A stretch of DNA of 64,000 nucleotides, taken from assembly GCF_039655875.1 (NCBI RefSeq), contig NZ_JBBYXK010000005.1, positions 124,001 through 188,000 of the forward strand. Reading direction: 5' to 3'. The DNA comes from Emcibacter sp. SYSU 3D8. Its GTDB lineage: Bacteria > Pseudomonadota > Alphaproteobacteria > SMXS01. A program made the position numbers and the translations under genes. The notes beneath the pieces are model-generated. The model did no database searches and was not told the origin of the DNA. It saw nothing but the letters and a program-made list of their open reading frames with translations. Position 1 is the first letter of the stretch. Each line of letters begins with the position of its first letter. Below are positions 43,027 through 51,687 of this stretch, one piece after another.

Positions 43027-45648
43027 GTGAAAACAGCGCAACATATGGGAGGGGGCAGCTTCTTGGGCCGCTTGCTTGCCGGCGTGGCGGGAGCCGCGCT
43101 GATAGTGGGGATAATCGGCCCGGCCGCCGCGCAAGGCGATGCGCCCCCGCCCGCACCGCCACCGACGCCCCAGAGGACCTCGTCGATCGAGACCGTGATG
43201 GTGAGCGCCCGAAAGACCGAGGAACGCGCCATCGACACGCCGGTTGCCCTGGCGGTACTGACCGAAGAGCAGATGCAGCGCTACAATACCACCGACGTGA
43301 CCCAGCTGAGTTCGCAGTTGCCCGGCGTCGAGGTGAACAAGGCCTCGGGCGGCGGCGCCGGCGGCAACTTCGTCATTCGCGGCATCGGCCGCCAGGCGTC
43401 CGACTACGGCGCCGACCAGCCGGTGGCCTTCGTGCTGGACGGCTTCTCGTTTACCCGCGGCCACATGTCGAGCGTCGGCTTCTTCGACGTGGCGAACGTC
43501 CAGGTGCTGAAGGGTCCGCAGACCCTGTTCTTCGGCAAGAACAGCCCGGCGGGCGTGATCGCGGTCACCAGCGTCTCGCCCGGCGACACCTATGAAGGCT
43601 TCGCCAAGGTCAGCTATGAGTTCCGCGCCGAAGATCCGAGCATCGAGTTCGGTGTCTCGATCCCGGTCAACGAAAAGCTGAAGATCCGCGTCGCTGGCCG
43701 CGGTCAGTTCATGCAGGGCGGGTATTACAAGAACGACGGCGCCAAGATCCTCGACGTGCCCCGGAATCTGGGTCCGTTCGAGACCGATGCGCTCTACCCG
43801 CACAACCCGAACCAGTTCAAGGAGCAGCCCAAGACCAAGCAATATGTGGGCCGCATCACGGCCGTGTTCGAGCCGACCGACAATTTCGATGCCACCTTGA
43901 AGATATTCGCGGCCGATCAAACCGATAACGACGCAGGCGCCGCGGCTGTCATCGCCTGCGCCGATGGTGTCGGCGGCAGCCCCTATCTGAACACCGGCTT
44001 CTTCGGCCTCGTCAAGGATCCCACCCAAGTCTGCGACGGCAAGATTCACTGGCGGCGGAGCGCTGTCCAACCGCCGGTCGCATGGTTCGAGAGCAACCCC
44101 ACGCTCGATAACAACGACACCCATTACTTCAACCACTTCCGTAACTTCCTTACCACCCTGGAGATGAACTGGAAGATCACCGACGACCTGACGTTGACCT
44201 CGGTGTCCGGCTACTGGGATTACAAGCAGCGCGAGCTGACCCAGTACGACTACACCTATGGCGTCGTGGCCTCGAAGCAGGGCGAAGGCGGCCACAGCTT
44301 CACCACCGAGCTGCGCCTGCGGTCCGACTATGACGGTCCGGTCAACTTCATGATCGGCGGCTTCTACGAGGACATGTTCCGCGACCTGGATGCCCCGGTG
44401 CAGATCTTCCCGCTCGGCCCGGCCCCGGACAGCAATTTCTATCCGGATTTCTACAACGGCAGCTTCCTCACCTATCACCAGCATTGGGACAACAACATCA
44501 CCAGCTGGTCGATATTCGGCGAAATGCGCTGGGACATCACCGACACCCTCGAGCTGTCGGGCGGTGTGCGCTATACCGAGGACAACCGCAACGCCCACGG
44601 CGAGCAGCTGTTCAACCGGCTGGACGATTTCCTGTCGGCCGCGCCCGAGACGGCCAATCCGTTCGCTCACTCAGGCACGGCTTACGACCTGACCCGCAGC
44701 TTCCACAACACCTCGCCGCAGGCGACGTTGAGCTGGAAGCCGGTTGACGACCTGATGCTCTATGCCTCGTACAAGACCGGTTACCAGGCGGCGGGCATCT
44801 CCAACCCGGGCACCATCGGCAACTTCTATTCGAAGAACCCCGACGGATCGATCCGGATGGACACGGAGGGCAACCCGATCCGCGCCACCAGCGAAGAGGT
44901 GAACCCGATCCTGACCTTCGACGGCTCGACCGTTAAAGGCTTCGAGATCGGCGCCAAGGGGTCGTTCTTCGACGGCATGATGACCGCCGACATCGCCCTC
45001 TACACCATGAAGTACAGCTCGCTGCAAGTGGCCGTGTTCAACCCGGTGACCACCAACTTCACCGTCCAGAACGCCGCCGGCGCCCGGAACTCGGGTATCG
45101 AAGGCAACATGTACCTGCAGGCCACCGACGACCTGCAGTTGCGCCTTTCGGCCCAGTACAACCATCTGAAGTACACCAGCTTCCCGGCAGCCCAGTGCTA
45201 TGCCGGCCAGAACACGCCATCGGCATCGAACTATGTGCCCGCATTGGCGGCGTTGTGCATGCCCACCGGTACCGGCGGCTTCGCCCAGGACCTGTCGGGC
45301 GAGCGTTATGGTGGCGGTCCCTTCCAGATTGCCGCCGGCTTCACCTACGATGTGTCGATTGGCAATGACTGGGGAATGTCGCTGTCGGGTGACGTGAACT
45401 TCCGCAACAAGGGTTTCGAGCCCCTGCGTCAGCCCGGTACGGCCGTTCCGGCACGCACGCTGATCAACGCATCCGTCCGCATCTACCAGATGGACGGACC
45501 GTGGGAGTTCTCACTGATCTGCTCGAACTGCGGCAACGACCATTATGTCTACAGCATCCAGGACAAGCCGCTGGCCAAGACCGGCGACCTGACCGGTCAG
45601 TTGGGCATGCCCCGGCTGATCACCATCCAGTCAACCTACCGCTGGTAA
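43027..45648 (+). CDS. TonB-dependent outer-membrane receptor 1
   Basis: The 873-residue outer-membrane transporter takes up a large nutrient using TonB energy. It has a signal peptide (cleavage near AAAQGD), a TonB-box-like ETVMVSA, a plug domain (TPVALAVLTEEQMQRYNTTDV, GGGAGGNFVIRGIG, LKGPQTLFFGKNSPAGVI) and a ~700-residue beta barrel. It ends in the aromatic TIQSTYRW (C-terminal Trp for Bam recognition). GTG 43027 was chosen because AGGGGAG lies 9 nt upstream; the ATG at 43018 abuts the ribosome site. No FecI/FecR-type sigma system adjoins. The ligand is unknown; the plug is of the siderophore or carbohydrate type used by sphingomonad-like bacteria. Confidence 0.93.
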   Translation: MKTAQHMGGGSFLGRLLAGVAGAALIVGIIGPAAAQGDAPPPAPPPTPQRTSSIETVMVSARKTEERAIDTPVALAVLTEEQMQRYNTTDVTQLSSQLPGVEVNKASGGGAGGNFVIRGIGRQASDYGADQPVAFVLDGFSFTRGHMSSVGFFDVANVQVLKGPQTLFFGKNSPAGVIAVTSVSPGDTYEGFAKVSYEFRAEDPSIEFGVSIPVNEKLKIRVAGRGQFMQGGYYKNDGAKILDVPRNLGPFETDALYPHNPNQFKEQPKTKQYVGRITAVFEPTDNFDATLKIFAADQTDNDAGAAAVIACADGVGGSPYLNTGFFGLVKDPTQVCDGKIHWRRSAVQPPVAWFESNPTLDNNDTHYFNHFRNFLTTLEMNWKITDDLTLTSVSGYWDYKQRELTQYDYTYGVVASKQGEGGHSFTTELRLRSDYDGPVNFMIGGFYEDMFRDLDAPVQIFPLGPAPDSNFYPDFYNGSFLTYHQHWDNNITSWSIFGEMRWDITDTLELSGGVRYTEDNRNAHGEQLFNRLDDFLSAAPETANPFAHSGTAYDLTRSFHNTSPQATLSWKPVDDLMLYASYKTGYQAAGISNPGTIGNFYSKNPDGSIRMDTEGNPIRATSEEVNPILTFDGSTVKGFEIGAKGSFFDGMMTADIALYTMKYSSLQVAVFNPVTTNFTVQNAAGARNSGIEGNMYLQATDDLQLRLSAQYNHLKYTSFPAAQCYAGQNTPSASNYVPALAALCMPTGTGGFAQDLSGERYGGGPFQIAAGFTYDVSIGNDWGMSLSGDVNFRNKGFEPLRQPGTAVPARTLINASVRIYQMDGPWEFSLICSNCGNDHYVYSIQDKPLAKTGDLTGQLGMPRLITIQSTYRW

Positions 45649-45672
45649 GCTAGCTTCCAGCATCATCCGCCT

Positions 45673-45710
45673 CGGGGCGGGCCGGTTTACCGGTCCGCCC
45701 CGTTGCTTTT
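45673..45710 (+). terminator. Terminator after TonB receptor 1
   Basis: CGGGGCGGGCCGG-TTTA-CCGGTCCGCCCCG forms a 13-bp stem with one mismatch, followed by TTGCTTTT. It separates the two receptor genes, so receptor 2 has its own promoter. Confidence 0.85.
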
Positions 45711-45750
45711 GCGGGTAGCGCCCCGGGACCGCTGCCGGGCCGGCCATCAA

Positions 45751-45818
45751 AAATCACGCTTGAATGTATTTGATTAGTATGATGTTCTTCCAGCGAACGA
45801 AGCACTGAGTTGGGGAGG
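45751..45818 (+). promoter_or_regulatory. Conserved upstream elements of TonB receptor 2
   Basis: AAATCACGCTTGAATGT (45751-45767) repeats exactly the site before receptor 1, and TATGAT (45778-45783) follows TTGAAT by 12 nt. TTGGGGAGG (45810-45818) is again present, now ~175 nt before the receptor start. Flanking sequence is largely unrelated, so the shared parts look selected or converted. Confidence 0.5.
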
Positions 45819-45822
45819 ACAG

Positions 45823-45930
45823 GTGCGGATCGACACCATCGATGGTTGCTCGCACCGAAATACCGCGCACGGCATCCCCCCGCATAACCGCCACACCAAG
45901 AAACAGGCACTGAATCCAGCGACTGCCTGA
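45823..45930 (+). CDS. Possible leader peptide upstream of TonB receptor 2
   Basis: A 35-codon frame starting at GTG (MRIDTIDGCSHRNTAHG...) lies 4 nt after GGGGAGGACAG and ends 62 nt before the receptor start. It parallels the short frame before receptor 1 in position but not in peptide sequence. Poor support as a protein; noted for the paired arrangement. Confidence 0.2.
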   Translation: MRIDTIDGCSHRNTAHGIPPHNRHTKKQALNPATA

Positions 45931-45992
45931 CCAAAGTGTCCGTTGGAAATCCAGCGGACAAGGGGCAACACCACAAGGGGAGAAAACAACCA

Positions 45993-48629
45993 GTGAGTAA
46001 GCTTTTTAATACCTGGACCGGCCGTCATGGCCGCGCCTTGACGGGCGTTGCGGGCATAATTGCTCTTGCAGCGATCCATCCTGCAGCCGCCCAGGACGGC
46101 GCGGCGCCGTTGCCGCCGACGGGTCAGACCCAGCAGCAGCCTGTGTCGCAGCCGCGCAGCCAGTCGATCGACACGGTGATGGTGAGCGCCCGAAAGACCG
46201 AGGAGCGCGCCATTGATACGCCGGTCGCCCTGTCGGTGCTGACCGAAGAGCAGATGCAGCGCTATAACACCACCGACGTGACCCAGCTCAGTTCGCAGCT
46301 GCCCGGCGTCGAGGTGAACAAGGCCTCGGGCGGCGGCGCCGGCGGCAACTTCATCATCCGCGGCGTGGGCCGTCTGGCGACCGATTACGGCGCCGACCAG
46401 CCGGTGGCCTTCGTGCTGGACGGCTTCTCGTTTACCCGCGGCCACATGTCGAGCGTCGGTTTCTTCGACGTGGCGAACGTCCAGGTGCTGAAGGGTCCGC
46501 AGACCCTGTTTTTCGGCAAGAACAGCCCGGCGGGCGTGATCGCGGTCACCAGCGTTTCGCCCGGCGACACCTATGAAGGCTTCGCCAAGGTCAGCTACGA
46601 GTTCCGCTCCGAAGACCCGAGCGTTGAATTCGGCGTGTCGATCCCGGTGAATGACAAGCTCGCGATCCGTGTCGCAGGCCGCGGTCAGTTCATGCAGGGC
46701 GGCTATTACAAGAATACGGCGTCAGACCTGGTTGGCCTGCCGCGCGACCTGAGCCCGTTCGAGACGACCGCGCTCTATCCCACCAATCCCAACCAGTTCA
46801 CCGAAACCCCGAAAACCAAGCAGTTCGTGGGCCGTATCACCGCGGTGTTCACGCCGAACGACAATTTCGACGCGACGTTGAAAGTGTTCGCAGCGGACCA
46901 GCGAGACAATGACGCCGGTGGCGCCGCTGTCATCGCCTGTGCCGACGGCGTGGGCGGCAGCCCCTACCAGAACACGGGCTTCTTCGGCCTGGTCCAGGAT
47001 CCGACGCAGACCTGTGACGGCAAGATTCATTGGCGCCGTCACAGCACCCAGCCGCCCGAGGCGTGGTTCGACAGCAATCCTACCCTGGATAACAACGACA
47101 CCCACTACTTCAACCATTTCCGCAATTTCCTGACCACGCTGGAGATGAACTGGAGGATCACCGACGAGCTGACGTTGACGTCCGTGTCGGGCTACTGGGA
47201 CTACAAGCAGCGCGAGCTGACCCAGTACGACTACACCTATGGCGTCGTGGCCTCGAAGCAGGGCGAAGGCGGCCACAGCTTCACCACCGAGCTGCGCCTG
47301 CGGTCCGACTATGACGGTCCGGTCAACTTCATGATCGGCGGCTTCTACGAGGACATGTTCCGCGACCTGGATGCCCCGGTGCAGATCTTCCCGCTCGGCC
47401 CGGCCCCGGACAGCAATTTCTATCCGGATTTCTACAACGGCAGCTTCCTCACCTATCACCAGCATTGGGACAACAACATCACCAGCTGGTCGATATTCGG
47501 CGAAATGCGCTGGGACATCACCGACACCCTCGAGCTGTCGGGCGGTGTGCGCTATACCGAGGACAACCGCAACGCCCACGGCGAGCAGCTGTTCAACCGG
47601 CTGGACGATTTCCTGTCGGCCGCGCCCGAGACGGCCAATCCGTTCGCTCACTCAGGCACGGCTTACGACCTGACCCGCAGCTTCCACAACACCTCGCCGC
47701 AGGCGACGTTGAGCTGGAAGCCGGTTGACGACCTGATGCTCTATGCCTCGTACAAGACCGGTTACCAGGCGGCGGGCATCTCCAACCCCGGCACCATCGG
47801 CAACTTCTATTCGCAGAACCCCGACGGCTCGATCCGTTATGACGGTGACGGCAAACCGATCCGGGCGACCAGCGCCGAGGTCAACCCGATCCTGACCTTT
47901 GACGGCTCGACCGTTAAAGGCTTCGAGATCGGCGCCAAGGGGTCGTTCTTTGACGGCATGATGACCGCCGACGTCGCGCTCTACACCATGAAGTACAGCT
48001 CGCTGCAGGTGGCCGTGTTCAACCCGGTGACCACCAACTTCACCGTCCAGAACGCCGCCGGCGCCCGGAATTCGGGCATCGAAGGCAACATGTACATGCA
48101 GGCTACCGATAACCTGCTGCTGCGTCTTTCGGCCCAGTACAACCGCCTGAAATACACCAGCTTCCCGGCAGCCCAGTGCTATGCCGGCCAGAACACGCCT
48201 TCGGCATCGAACTATGTGCCCGCATTGGCGGCATTGTGCATGCCCACCGGTACCGGCGGCTTCGCCCAGGACCTGTCGGGTGAGCGTTATGGCGGCGGTC
48301 CGTTCCAGGTCAATGCCGGCTTCACCTACGACGTCGACCTGTCCAACGACTGGGGCCTGTCCCTTTCGGCGGATGTGAACTTCCGCAACAAGGGCTTCGA
48401 GACCATCCGCCAGCCCGGAACAGGGGTGCCCGCGCGTACGCTGATCAATGCGTCGGTCCGTGTCTATCAGACGACCGGTCCGTGGGAGTTCTCGCTGGTC
48501 TGCGCCAATTGCGGCAATGACCATTATGTCTACAGCATCCAGGACAAGCCGCTGGGCGCGACCGGTGACCTGACCGGCCAGCTTGGCATGCCGCGCCTGA
48601 TCACCATCCAGTCGACCTATCGCTGGTAA
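45993..48629 (+). CDS. TonB-dependent outer-membrane receptor 2 (paralogue)
   Basis: The 878-residue protein has a signal peptide (cleavage near AAAQDG), TonB-box-like DTVMVSA and the same plug and barrel layout as receptor 1. Nucleotides 47202-47788 equal 44221-44807 of receptor 1 with no mismatch, while the plug, N-terminus and C-terminal third differ at many silent and some replacement sites. Differences concentrate in loops such as ASDLVGLPRDLSPFET versus GAKILDVPRNLGPFET. GTG 45993 was chosen because AAGGGGAG lies upstream. Probably a related but not identical ligand. Confidence 0.93.
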   Translation: MSKLFNTWTGRHGRALTGVAGIIALAAIHPAAAQDGAAPLPPTGQTQQQPVSQPRSQSIDTVMVSARKTEERAIDTPVALSVLTEEQMQRYNTTDVTQLSSQLPGVEVNKASGGGAGGNFIIRGVGRLATDYGADQPVAFVLDGFSFTRGHMSSVGFFDVANVQVLKGPQTLFFGKNSPAGVIAVTSVSPGDTYEGFAKVSYEFRSEDPSVEFGVSIPVNDKLAIRVAGRGQFMQGGYYKNTASDLVGLPRDLSPFETTALYPTNPNQFTETPKTKQFVGRITAVFTPNDNFDATLKVFAADQRDNDAGGAAVIACADGVGGSPYQNTGFFGLVQDPTQTCDGKIHWRRHSTQPPEAWFDSNPTLDNNDTHYFNHFRNFLTTLEMNWRITDELTLTSVSGYWDYKQRELTQYDYTYGVVASKQGEGGHSFTTELRLRSDYDGPVNFMIGGFYEDMFRDLDAPVQIFPLGPAPDSNFYPDFYNGSFLTYHQHWDNNITSWSIFGEMRWDITDTLELSGGVRYTEDNRNAHGEQLFNRLDDFLSAAPETANPFAHSGTAYDLTRSFHNTSPQATLSWKPVDDLMLYASYKTGYQAAGISNPGTIGNFYSQNPDGSIRYDGDGKPIRATSAEVNPILTFDGSTVKGFEIGAKGSFFDGMMTADVALYTMKYSSLQVAVFNPVTTNFTVQNAAGARNSGIEGNMYMQATDNLLLRLSAQYNRLKYTSFPAAQCYAGQNTPSASNYVPALAALCMPTGTGGFAQDLSGERYGGGPFQVNAGFTYDVDLSNDWGLSLSADVNFRNKGFETIRQPGTGVPARTLINASVRVYQTTGPWEFSLVCANCGNDHYVYSIQDKPLGATGDLTGQLGMPRLITIQSTYRW

Positions 48630-48655
48630 ACGAACTCCAGCAACGCCGACGATCG

Positions 48656-48690
48656 CGGGGCGGACCGGTAACGGTCCGCCCCGTTTTCTT
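48656..48690 (+). terminator. Terminator after TonB receptor 2
   Basis: CGGGGCGGACCG-GTAA-CGGTCCGCCCCG is a perfect 12-bp stem followed by TTTTCTTT. Its sequence resembles the terminator after receptor 1, as expected for a duplicated unit. Confidence 0.92.
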
Positions 48691-48781
48691 TGCGCAGCCC
48701 TGCCCGCACGGCATTGCCACTTGATCGGCATGCCGCCCATGGTCAGAGTGCGCCCGTCCCGCCACTTCGTCCGGTGCCGCA

Positions 48782-49621
48782 ATGCTGTCCTACCGCCACG
48801 GATTTCACGCCGGCAACCACGCTGACGTCCTCAAGCACGGAATATGCGCGTTCATTGCCCGCTACCTGCTGCGCAAGGACACACCGGTCCTGTTCCTCGA
48901 CACCCATGCGGGCGCCGGACGCTACGATCTGCAGGCGCCAGAGGCTGAAAAGACCGGGGAATTCAGGGCTGGTATCGGCCGTCTGATGCCGGAAGCCGCC
49001 GACGCGCCGGAATTGCTGACCGATTATCTGGCCCAGGTGCGATCGCTCAATGCGGACGACAGCCTGCGCATTTACCCCGGCTCGCCATCCTTGATCATGG
49101 CGCTGATGCGGCCTCAGGACCGTGCGCTGTTCTATGAACTACATCCGTCGGACGAAGCCAGACTCTCCCAGTTTGTCTCCGGCCGAAGGCGGGTCCGCGT
49201 GGAAAAGGCGGACGGCCTTCGCAACCTGATCGCCCACATGCCGCCACCCGAGCGGCGGGCGCTGTGCCTGATCGACCCCAGCTACGAGATCAAGACCGAC
49301 TACGCGCTGGTTGCCACGGCCGTCTCCCAGGCATGGAAAAAATTCCCCGGCGGCACATATGTCTGGTGGTATCCCGTCATCGACAGGACACGTGTGCGTG
49401 CCATGGAGGTCGCCATGCGCGCAGCTGGGCTTCGCAAGACTTACAGGGTGGAATTCTGCATGGAACCAGATACGGCCGAACGCGGCATGACAGGGTCCGG
49501 CCTGTTTATCGTGAACCCTCCCTACACGCTGCCCGCCGCGGTGGATGCGGCCCTGCCCTGGCTGGTGGAAAAGCTTGGCGCACAGGGTCCGACACAAGCC
49601 GGCTGGCTGTTTCCCGAATAG
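48782..49621 (+). CDS. rlmJ: 23S rRNA (adenine-2030-N6)-methyltransferase RlmJ
   Basis: It methylates A2030 of 23S rRNA using SAM. The 279-residue protein opens with the diagnostic YRHGFHAGNHADVLKH, has LDTHAGAGRYDL (SAM motif I), YPGSPSLI and the catalytic motif IV at residues 165-169, here DPSYE instead of the usual DPPYE. Asp165 (E. coli Asp164) is kept. GSGLFIVNPPYTLP near the C-terminus is also conserved. It is followed by a GNAT gene 7 nt later, with which it is probably co-transcribed. Confidence 0.93.
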   Translation: MLSYRHGFHAGNHADVLKHGICAFIARYLLRKDTPVLFLDTHAGAGRYDLQAPEAEKTGEFRAGIGRLMPEAADAPELLTDYLAQVRSLNADDSLRIYPGSPSLIMALMRPQDRALFYELHPSDEARLSQFVSGRRRVRVEKADGLRNLIAHMPPPERRALCLIDPSYEIKTDYALVATAVSQAWKKFPGGTYVWWYPVIDRTRVRAMEVAMRAAGLRKTYRVEFCMEPDTAERGMTGSGLFIVNPPYTLPAAVDAALPWLVEKLGAQGPTQAGWLFPE

Positions 49622-49628
49622 GCGGACG

Positions 49629-50129
49629 ATGAACATCAGAGCGGAAACCAGCGCGGACCACGGCAGCATCAGGACGCTTAACCGGATCGCCTTCGGCGGT
49701 GAATATGAAGCTGCCCTGATCGAGCGCCTGCGGGCGGAGGAGTTGATCCGCGCATCACTGGTCGCCATCGATGACGAGCAGCTGATCGGACATATCCTGT
49801 TCAGCGCCATTTCGGTCATCGTGGACGGCTGGGGCGTGCGCGCTGCCGCACTCGCGCCCATGGCCGTCACGCCAAAACGCCAACGGCAGGGTGTCGGCTC
49901 GGCTCTGGTACGCACGGGCCTCGATCAACTGGCGGCGCAGGGTTTCGAGGCCGTGATCGTCCTGGGGCATCCGGCATATTATCCACGTTTCGGGTTCTCG
50001 CCGGCGACGGTAAACAAGCTGGAGGCGCCGTATTCAGGCGAGGCCTTCATGGCCCTGGAACTGACGGCCGACGCATTGGCCGGCATGTCCGGAACGGTGA
50101 CCTATCCGGACGCCTTCGATCCGGATTGA
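49629..50129 (+). CDS. GNAT-family N-acetyltransferase
   Basis: The 166-residue enzyme transfers an acetyl group from acetyl-CoA to an amine. LAPMAVTPKRQRQGVGSALVRTGL is the CoA pyrophosphate-binding motif A with R-x2-G-x-G/A, and VIVLGHPAYYPRFGFSPA is the YjbJ/YhbS-type motif B loop. The N-terminal RAETSADHGSIRTLNRIAFG supports the start. The substrate (protein, small molecule or antibiotic) is unknown. Confidence 0.9.
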   Translation: MNIRAETSADHGSIRTLNRIAFGGEYEAALIERLRAEELIRASLVAIDDEQLIGHILFSAISVIVDGWGVRAAALAPMAVTPKRQRQGVGSALVRTGLDQLAAQGFEAVIVLGHPAYYPRFGFSPATVNKLEAPYSGEAFMALELTADALAGMSGTVTYPDAFDPD

Positions 50130-50200
50130 ACCCGGACAGGAACCGCCCTTTCCGGCATGCGTTCGTGTCGGGCAACAACGTACAGGGCGCGGGCAGTCGC

Positions 50201-51097
50201 ATGCGATTTCTTCTCAGACATTCAACCACTTACAGCTACGCCAACCCGGTGAAACTGGGGCGGCACCGGCTGATGCTGCGGCCGCGTGACAGCCACGAGA
50301 TGAAGCTGCACGAAGCCACGCTGGCCATTTCGCCGCACCCCAGCAACATTGTCTGGCAGTACGATGTGTTCGGCAACAGCATCGCCTTCGTGGACTTCGA
50401 CTGCCAGGCGACCGAACTGGTGATCGACAGCACGCTGGACGTGGAACGTTTTGCCTTCGTCCAGCCTGAAGCCCTGCTGACGGATCACGCACGGAACCTG
50501 CCGCTCGCCTATTCCGCCGACGAGATTCGGGATCTGGCGGGTCTGCAGGAGCGTCACGTGCCCGATCCCGGGCATGCCATCGATTTGTGGGCAAAGGGCT
50601 TTCTTGCAGTCCCCGACGGCGGTGCAGGCGTCAAGGAAACGCTGCCGCTGATCCGGGAAATCGCATCGGCGATCAAAAGCAACTTCGCCTACAGTCCGCG
50701 TGACATTTACGGCACGCTGTCGCCGCTGGAGACGCTGCAGACAGGATCTGGCACGTGCCGGGATTTCGCCTACTTCATGATGGAGGCCATGCGAAGCCTC
50801 GGAATCGCGGCCAGGTTCGTCAGCGGATATATCTATGACGCGGCGCAGGACCCCGGTTCGAATGCGGCCGGCGTGATCGGCGGCGGCGCAACCCACGCCT
50901 GGGTGCAGATCTATCTGCCAGGCGCCGGCTGGACCCATGTGGACCCGACCAACGCCCTGACAACCGACATCGAGTTGATCCCCGTCGCCATCGTGCGCGA
51001 CCCGCACCAGGCATCGCCCATCTCAGGCACTATCGAGGCCGCGCCCGGCGATGCCCTGGGCATGAACGTGAATATCTCCATTACCAATCACATCTGA
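50201..51097 (+). CDS. Transglutaminase-like cysteine peptidase-fold protein
   Basis: The 298-residue protein has an N-terminal transglutaminase-associated beta domain (MRFLLRHSTTYSYANPVKLG, RLMLRPRD) and a catalytic core. Its triad is Cys in GSGTCRDFAYFMMEAMRSLG (near residue 187), His in ATHAWVQIYLPGAGW (near 230) and Asp in WTHVDPTN. Such bacterial proteins are cysteine peptidases or amidases, often close to murein or peptide genes. The ribosome site is weak; a TTG at 50126 would add 25 residues and is unlikely. The role is unproven. Confidence 0.86.
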   Translation: MRFLLRHSTTYSYANPVKLGRHRLMLRPRDSHEMKLHEATLAISPHPSNIVWQYDVFGNSIAFVDFDCQATELVIDSTLDVERFAFVQPEALLTDHARNLPLAYSADEIRDLAGLQERHVPDPGHAIDLWAKGFLAVPDGGAGVKETLPLIREIASAIKSNFAYSPRDIYGTLSPLETLQTGSGTCRDFAYFMMEAMRSLGIAARFVSGYIYDAAQDPGSNAAGVIGGGATHAWVQIYLPGAGWTHVDPTNALTTDIELIPVAIVRDPHQASPISGTIEAAPGDALGMNVNISITNHI

Positions 51098-51204
51098 TTA
51101 CCCCACCTCGCGGACCAGCTATATCCGGGATTTGCACGCTGGTACGCCGCGGCTGTAGCCGGCTACCGGCGCCTTCTGCCGGCAGTCATCTTTTTGAAAA
51201 ATCA

Positions 51205-51229
51205 GGAACATTCCCCTTCGATCCCCGTT
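51205..51229 (+). promoter_or_regulatory. EcfG-type (general stress response) promoter
   Basis: GGAAC (51205-51209), exactly 16 nt, then CGTT (51226-51229) matches the EcfG sigma consensus GGAAC-N16/17-CGTT of alphaproteobacteria. It lies ~60 nt upstream of the PRC-barrel gene, a type of gene often in this regulon. No other exact copy was found by eye in the window's intergenic regions. Confidence 0.7.
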
Positions 51230-51287
51230 GTTCGAAGATATCCGCATTCATGGTGCGGATGCGATTCACTACGGAAAGGAATGTCAG

Positions 51288-51650
51288 ATGGACACGACGA
51301 CCCACACCAAACTGATCGCCTCCGACCGGGTCGAGGGCACCAAGGTATACAACCCGCAGGGCGAGAAGATCGGATCGATCGAGAACGTCATGATCGACAA
51401 GCTGAGCGGCAAGGTCGCCTACGCGGACATGTCATTCGGCGGCTTTCTCGGCATGGGCGACAAGCATCACCCGCTGCCCTGGAGCGTCCTGAAATACAAC
51501 ACCGACATGGACGGCTATGTGGTGAATATCGACAAGGAAAAGCTGAAGAACGCGCCCACCTTCGAGGCCAACGACAAACCGCAATGGGAAGACGAAGGCT
51601 GGGGCAAGCTGGTTCACAGCTATTATAACGCCACGCCTTACTGGATGTAG
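51288..51650 (+). CDS. PRC-barrel domain protein
   Basis: The 120-residue protein contains one PRC-barrel domain (KLIASDRVEGTKVYNPQGEK, then IGSIENVMIDKLSGKVAY) and a C-terminal acidic/aromatic tail (PQWEDEGWGKLVHSYY). PRC-barrels act in photosynthetic reaction centres, RNA processing (RimM) and as stress-related proteins; the function here is unknown. AAGGA lies 8 nt before ATG 51288. The EcfG-type promoter at 51205 places it in the general stress regulon, which fits alphaproteobacterial PRC-barrel proteins. Confidence 0.9.
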   Translation: MDTTTHTKLIASDRVEGTKVYNPQGEKIGSIENVMIDKLSGKVAYADMSFGGFLGMGDKHHPLPWSVLKYNTDMDGYVVNIDKEKLKNAPTFEANDKPQWEDEGWGKLVHSYYNATPYWM

Positions 51651-51687
51651 GCCAGACAGGGCCATGGCCGCCGCGCCATGGCCCGCC

